Origin: Notospermus geniculatus
Lineage: Eukaryota; Nemertea; Pilidiophora; Heteronemertea; Lineidae
Assembly (NCBI GenBank): GCA_002633025.1
Contig: NMRB01000596.1
Coordinates: 77,779 to 141,778 of the forward strand
Direction of reading: 5' to 3'
Length of the DNA: 64,000 bases
Of the stretch, positions 59,818-64,000 are shown one piece after another; positions within the stretch are counted from its first letter, which is position 1, and each line of letters starts with the position of its first letter. The notes beneath the pieces were generated by a model. It searched no databases. It was given only the letters and a program-made list of their open reading frames with translations, and had not been told where the DNA came from. Position numbers and translations under genes: made by a program.

Positions 59818-60344
59818 GTCTTGCTAATATGCAGGTATGACCCGCAAATCTATTTGCTAGAAAAGTATTGCTCGATGGTGCAGCAACCTTTTACCTCGGC
59901 GAGTCCGCCGCCCCGACCAGATTCTGACTAGGCCTAATTGCAGCACAGGAATCGCTGCATCAGTTGGAATCTTTCTTATTTTTAAAGGAATTGATGCATA
60001 TGTGGCGGTGGTAGCCTAGCCGGGCACGTCTCATGAAAGGTTACAAGGGATCTATCAATGTGGTGACCCGAGATTCGATAATCTCAACCAAACAGAATGC
60101 TGGGTATCACGAGGTTCGTTGTTGTAACGACCGACTGTGGCTGTGACGTTTTTTGCTGTTCGCGTGCAATCAAGTCAGCGATGTCAGCAATCTCCAACGC
60201 AGAGGTCAGACGGTTTCACCTTACTGTACAAGTGGAGCAAACCGAAAACGCGGAACGCCGTACCACTCGGCTAGCGAGTTTGCGATGTCAGCACAGAAAG
60301 ACTGCATGCGACATCGCCCGATTGGTTAAATTTGGAGATCAATT
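59818..60344. other. No gene seen
   Basis: A 104-codon frame (60097-60411) enters the next transposon and is not regarded as a gene. Confidence 0.4.
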
Positions 60345-60511
60345 CAGGGGCGGGTCCACGATTTCGGAAGAGGGGGCGCACTATGCTAGAAACATTGAAA
60401 TCTGCGGTTAATATCAATCATTTGCTCCAAATTTCAGAATTTCACGGTCAATTTTACAGATTTGTTGGCCGAAGGGGGTGCGCCGGGTGCACCCCCTGGA
60501 TCCGCGCCTGG
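60345..60511. mobile_element. GGGCGGRTCCA-type element (hAT-like MITE)
   Basis: CAGGGGCGGGTCCACGATTTC to CACCCCCTGGATCCGCGCCTG. Same family as 14890-15025, better preserved at the ends. Confidence 0.7.
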
Positions 60512-60682
60512 GCGCCAGGATGAGTCCCGGCGTGGCCTGGTGCCCTGTGTCTGCCTCATACGTTCTCCGCTACCCTATGAGTATACATGTACACAGAAAA
60601 AAAATCAACTCGAGTGGAGACTCAAAAGTCTCACTTTATAGGGACAAAATGGTTCGAAATACTTTTTGACTCAAAATGAAAC

Positions 60683-60790
60683 AGAAAATATTTCGGCCCG
60701 AGACAATGACACCTCGTTCCGAGAGAAAATATTTCGGGTTGAGATACTGACAGTCTCGATCTGAGAGAAAATATTTTAGGCCGAGATGAA
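60683..60790. repeat. 41-bp tandem repeat, 3 units
   Basis: AGAAAATATTT begins at 60683, 60724 and 60766. Units contain CGGGNYGAGA and lead straight into the TGAA tract. Confidence 0.8.
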
Positions 60791-61395
60791 TGAATGAATG
60801 AATGAATGAATTTGAATGAATGAATTTATTCAGACCTTAGAAAAAAGGTACATGAACAACTTTGGGAAACATTAAAACAAACTGTGGAAAAAATGGCCGC
60901 AGCCCCGAGGCCAGGAAAGGATGTCAGGACATGATACGAAATTTAACATTAGAGATGAGTTCTTTACAGAAGAAAGCTATTAGTTAATTTCTTCTTACTC
61001 TCTCAGTGACAGTGTTCATAATTTGTGAAAATTTCAGTGTTGGCCTAGGCCCTATTTATATGATGATAAGAAAAGAAGATTTTATTAACTCAGACCTAGT
61101 AAAGGTACAAGAGTGCCTTAGTTGAACAGTGAAAATACATGTACATCAACAATGAAAAAGTCAAGTAAACACATGATGGAACAGAAAAAAAACAACAAAA
61201 CCATCTCAGTTTGAGACGAGTCGAGGGGTGATGACAGACCCCCGGCAGAGTGCTGCTTAGCCCACTGAAGCAGGCTTCATGCTCAAGTAAATGAGGAACG
61301 AATGTCGACTAATGAATGAATGAATGAATGAATGAATTTGAATGAATGAATGAATTTATTCTCTGACCTTAGATTAATAAAGGTACAACAGTTCA
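60787..61395 (-). mobile_element. Three retroposon-like 3' tails
   Basis: Read on the minus strand, 61395-61312 and 60860-60787 go TGTACCTTT...CTAAGGTC...GAATAAATTCATTCA then TTCA repeats: a 3' end with AATAAA and a simple-sequence tail. A third, shorter version without the tail is at about 61105-61070. Such (TTCA)n ends are typical of CR1/L2-like LINEs or SINEs. No reverse transcriptase frame is present. Confidence 0.6.
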
Positions 61396-61509
61396 CAAAT
61401 TCGCATATGACAAATGAACACAGCATCATGCACATGCAATACAAGATTGTTGATTCTATGACATATTATTGCGCTGCACTTCTTTTCAACATGGCGGTGG
61501 CTGATCGAT

Positions 61510-61595
61510 ACTAGAGGGTGTTATTTGGAACGCCCTCTAGTGTCAAGAATGTCGGTTCTGAAGCCAGGGCTTAACAAGCCAACGTTAAGCCCTGG
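61510..61595. repeat. Two small hairpins upstream of the FAM234-like gene
   Basis: ACTAGAGGG...CCCTCTAGT at 61510-61541 and CCAGGGCTTAAC...GTTAAGCCCTGG at 61564-61595. Confidence 0.8.
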
Positions 61596-61666
61596 GAACG
61601 AGGTTGCGAGAGGACAAGGACAAGGACCAGTATACGGATCAAGAGCTATAGGGGCCTAGTCTATAT

Positions 61667-61700
61667 GTCACGTGATTTCATACTGGTCAAAATGGCGGAC
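61667..61700 (+). promoter_or_regulatory. E-box and YY1/TISU-like start context
   Basis: GTCACGTGAT at 61667-61676 is an E-box of the USF/TFEB type, 16 bases before the ATG. The start codon itself sits in CAAAATGGCGGAC, close to the YY1-type translation initiator of short leaders. Confidence 0.45.
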
Positions 61701-62899
61701 GTCGTGAAAAAGTTCATTCGGAAGGGTAAATGAAATGTTTTATCTTCTAAAACACGTATGGAAAATATAATTGACTTGGATTGGTGATCATACAATTCAT
61801 TAAAGGGTCTACTTTCATGAGAATAATAGGCCTATATGAAATATCTAAGTTATCGCGCGTGACGATGGAAATGATGTTATTTTTTGTTCTGAGGAGTCAG
61901 TGTCATCATGGTGTACTATAGGCCTACTTCTGTCATGACGTGCGTAGGCCTATGTCAGCAGTAGCTACTGAGATCTATCTGAGTAGGCCTAATCATACTG
62001 TACTGTACTGATATGTCATGTATCTGTATGATTGATCAAATCAATCTGATTGATTTGATTTATAGCCAAGTTCCATGATGACCATCATCAGATCATCATC
62101 TCGTCTCGTGTCTATAGGCATAGGCAGGCCAAAATCTTCATCATTATCGGTACATCATATATGCTTAAGCGTGCGTTGAGGAGTCCCAACAAAAGTCGAA
62201 GGTTAGGCTTGCCGTTGGACCTACATGTATTATACGCTATAGTGGTGGGCCTAGTATAGGTCCTCCGTTTGTCCTGAAGTCATCATTAGTCAAATGTATT
62301 GTAGGAAAATAGGGATGATAAAAAGTACATATTCTGCTTGAATGGAACTTGGATCACATGTTGAAATTTTGCAGGTAAAGCCTCAGCGACAACGAAATAC
62401 TCGGCACTAGCCCAAGATGCAAGTGATGACGATGAAGACGAAGATGATATTTTGTACATCCATGATGGACTCCGAGAAAATGGCTTCACTGGAATCAATA
62501 TGTCACACATCAATGGGAAACCAGAGAGTATTGAATTAAATGTTAGGGGAAAAGCCCCCAAATCAGACTTAGACACATTTGAAAGGAAACCTTGGTCACG
62601 AAGGAGGAAAATCACTTTTGGGCTGTCTGTGATAATTTGTATATTTGTGACAATAATCTGCATATTTGCCTTACCCTGGGATGTTTTGTGCTGTGGACAT
62701 GGTCCACTGAAATTACCAGATGAGAGTTTGTTTAATTCCACGGAACTGAACTCAACAGAATCAGCTGCTGATGATGCGGTCTCGATTGGACCCACCAGTC
62801 CATCACCAGTGTCGGAAGGTCACCAAGTGCCATCCAGCAAAGATCACCATTCCACAGATAAAAGAACTGAACCATGGGTTTTTTCAACGGAAGGTTTTG
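61692..62899 (+). CDS. FAM234 (ITFG3)-like type II membrane protein, first two exons, incomplete
   Basis: Exon 1 is 61692-61725 (MADVVKKFIRK, ending in the first base of a Gly codon, donor G|GTAAAT). Exon 2 is 62375-62899 (acceptor TTTTGCAG, donor TTTTG|GTAAGA). Phases match, giving 186 complete residues and continuing outside the window. The N-terminal 90 residues are cytosolic in style: a YSALAQ stretch, a strongly acidic run DDDEDEDD (29-36), and RRRK just before a single hydrophobic helix at about 91-111. After it come CC (117-118) and two NST glycosylation sites (132, 137) in a Ser/Thr-rich stalk. The basic-inside rule puts the C-terminus outside or in the lumen. The layout and the opening resemble vertebrate FAM234B as I remember it. 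The diagnostic FG-GAP/beta-propeller part is not in the window. Confidence 0.6.
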
Positions 62900-64000
62900 G
62901 TAAGAATTGATTTCAGGAAGAAAAGTTTGCTTTATTTTTAACATTCTGATGGGTTATATGTGGGTGATCGTTTTGAATGCACATCAGTTCGTTGTCAACT
63001 CGCTGAAGGGTAGAAAAACACGGGTAATTGTCTGTCCTTTCCTCCTGTCAAAAAAGTTCCTTCTGATGTCGCAACTGCAACTCACGAGTTCACGGAGTGT
63101 TTTCCTAGTGAGTCATTGGTGAAGCAGCATACACATTCACACAAATCTCGGTAGAGAGGCTCCAATTGAATTCTTTTTCTTTATGAAATTCCTGCCTTAG
63201 GTATTCTGCCAAAAATGTGTGCCATGTGTTCTTTTCACATATCAATCTTTATCTATATTGTTTCTTTATCAGTTGTTTCACCTTAATTTCACATTGTAAA
63301 GCATGTAAAACTGTGTGACAAACATCGGAAATGGCAGCCACTTTGTAAAATTGACGTAATGTAGATAAAATGTATATGTTTCTGTCATTTTACCAATACC
63401 CGGTACTTAGATGACAAATTGTGTAAATGTACATAATGATGTAAAAAACAACATAGCAGAAGTTTGACATGCATTTGATACTGGCAAATGCTGTTTGCTG
63501 AAGTGTGTATGAAATAATGGCATTAAAACATGTGGCAGATTGAGAATTGAACCCCCTAAGATATGAGAGAAACTGTAGGCTTTGTTTAATATTAGGGCAC
63601 TTTTAATGTTGTGTAGAGGGAAATCAGATCCTGTGGAAAAAACTCCACGATCAATGGGAATCTGTGTCTCAAAGTCATGTGCAGCTGCAAACATAAGTCC
63701 AACCAAGAGTCTGTATCCAAATGTTGCCATTTATTATGAGGATATTTCACTTGAATAAATTCACTTTTGATTGAAAGACAAGTTCTTTTTACCAATTTGG
63801 AGGTAACTGTATCAGAGATGTTGTCCCAATGTTGGTCCAGTTGTCCCAATGTTGGCTGATATTTCAACTCTGATGCAGTAGCCTACTTAGATGTTGTCTG
63901 TATGTACATGTATCTGTAAATGTTGCCTCCCAAATGAAATACTCATGGTCATGGCCTGGTCAGTGAAATCGAGGAGAATGAGACAGAATATATATGCTTG
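62900..64000 (+). other. Presumed intron 2 of the FAM234-like gene
   Basis: AT-rich, no exon seen before the window ends. TTGTCCCAATGTTGG occurs twice (63820-63855). Confidence 0.5.

Noticed and set aside
1-64000. CRISPR arrays, bacterial operons, tRNA or rRNA genes
   Set aside because: None seen. The regular repeats present are eukaryotic minisatellites without spacer structure, and no cloverleaf was recognised.

Overview
This is a window of eukaryotic, animal nuclear DNA, not bacterial. It has spliced genes with short introns, heptahelical receptors, a degenerate interstitial array of the animal telomere repeat, and very many short palindromic transposon relics. The frequent ACATGTA and TAGGCCTA words and the receptor-rich, MITE-rich texture suggest a marine invertebrate. 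An echinoderm or hemichordate-like deuterostome is my guess, but a lophotrochozoan is not excluded. The species cannot be fixed from the sequence alone.

Layout. 1-10.05 kb is a nested tandem duplication of a three-exon rhodopsin-class GPCR gene on the minus strand. It holds a broken copy at the left edge (A), two intact-looking paralogues (B, 1615-3202; C, 6711-8289) and four copies of the receptor's 5' flanking region. Individual copies carry their own transposon insertions and a 34-bp minisatellite. 10.05-27 kb has no recognisable gene. It holds a three-unit 146-bp tandem repeat with CTCF-like motifs, many terminal-inverted-repeat elements and a large GCA/GCN trinucleotide tract. 27207-28328 is a second, intronless class A GPCR on the plus strand, resembling FMRFamide-type neuropeptide receptors. 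28.3-61.5 kb is gene-poor. It contains foldback elements, the telomere-like array at 32.9 kb, a GGGGT tract, a CRE-like cluster, direct and tandem duplications, and clustered retroposon-like tails. At 61692 the first two coding exons of a plus-strand, single-pass membrane protein begin (FAM234/ITFG3-like). The gene runs out of the right edge.

How the parts relate. The genes do not form a pathway. Two are neuropeptide or chemosensory-type receptor loci, one of them locally expanding, and one is an unrelated membrane protein. The clearest biology is the mobile DNA. At least seven palindromic elements share a GAGGTTT-like terminus, most with TA duplications, but have unrelated yet self-complementary interiors. 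One sits inside the GPCR duplication, where its sister copies show the empty site. A 362-bp element at 53159 has a clean 8-bp target duplication. Three single N bases (5183, 10472, 48434) all lie in or beside repeated DNA and warn that some duplications may be partly assembly products.
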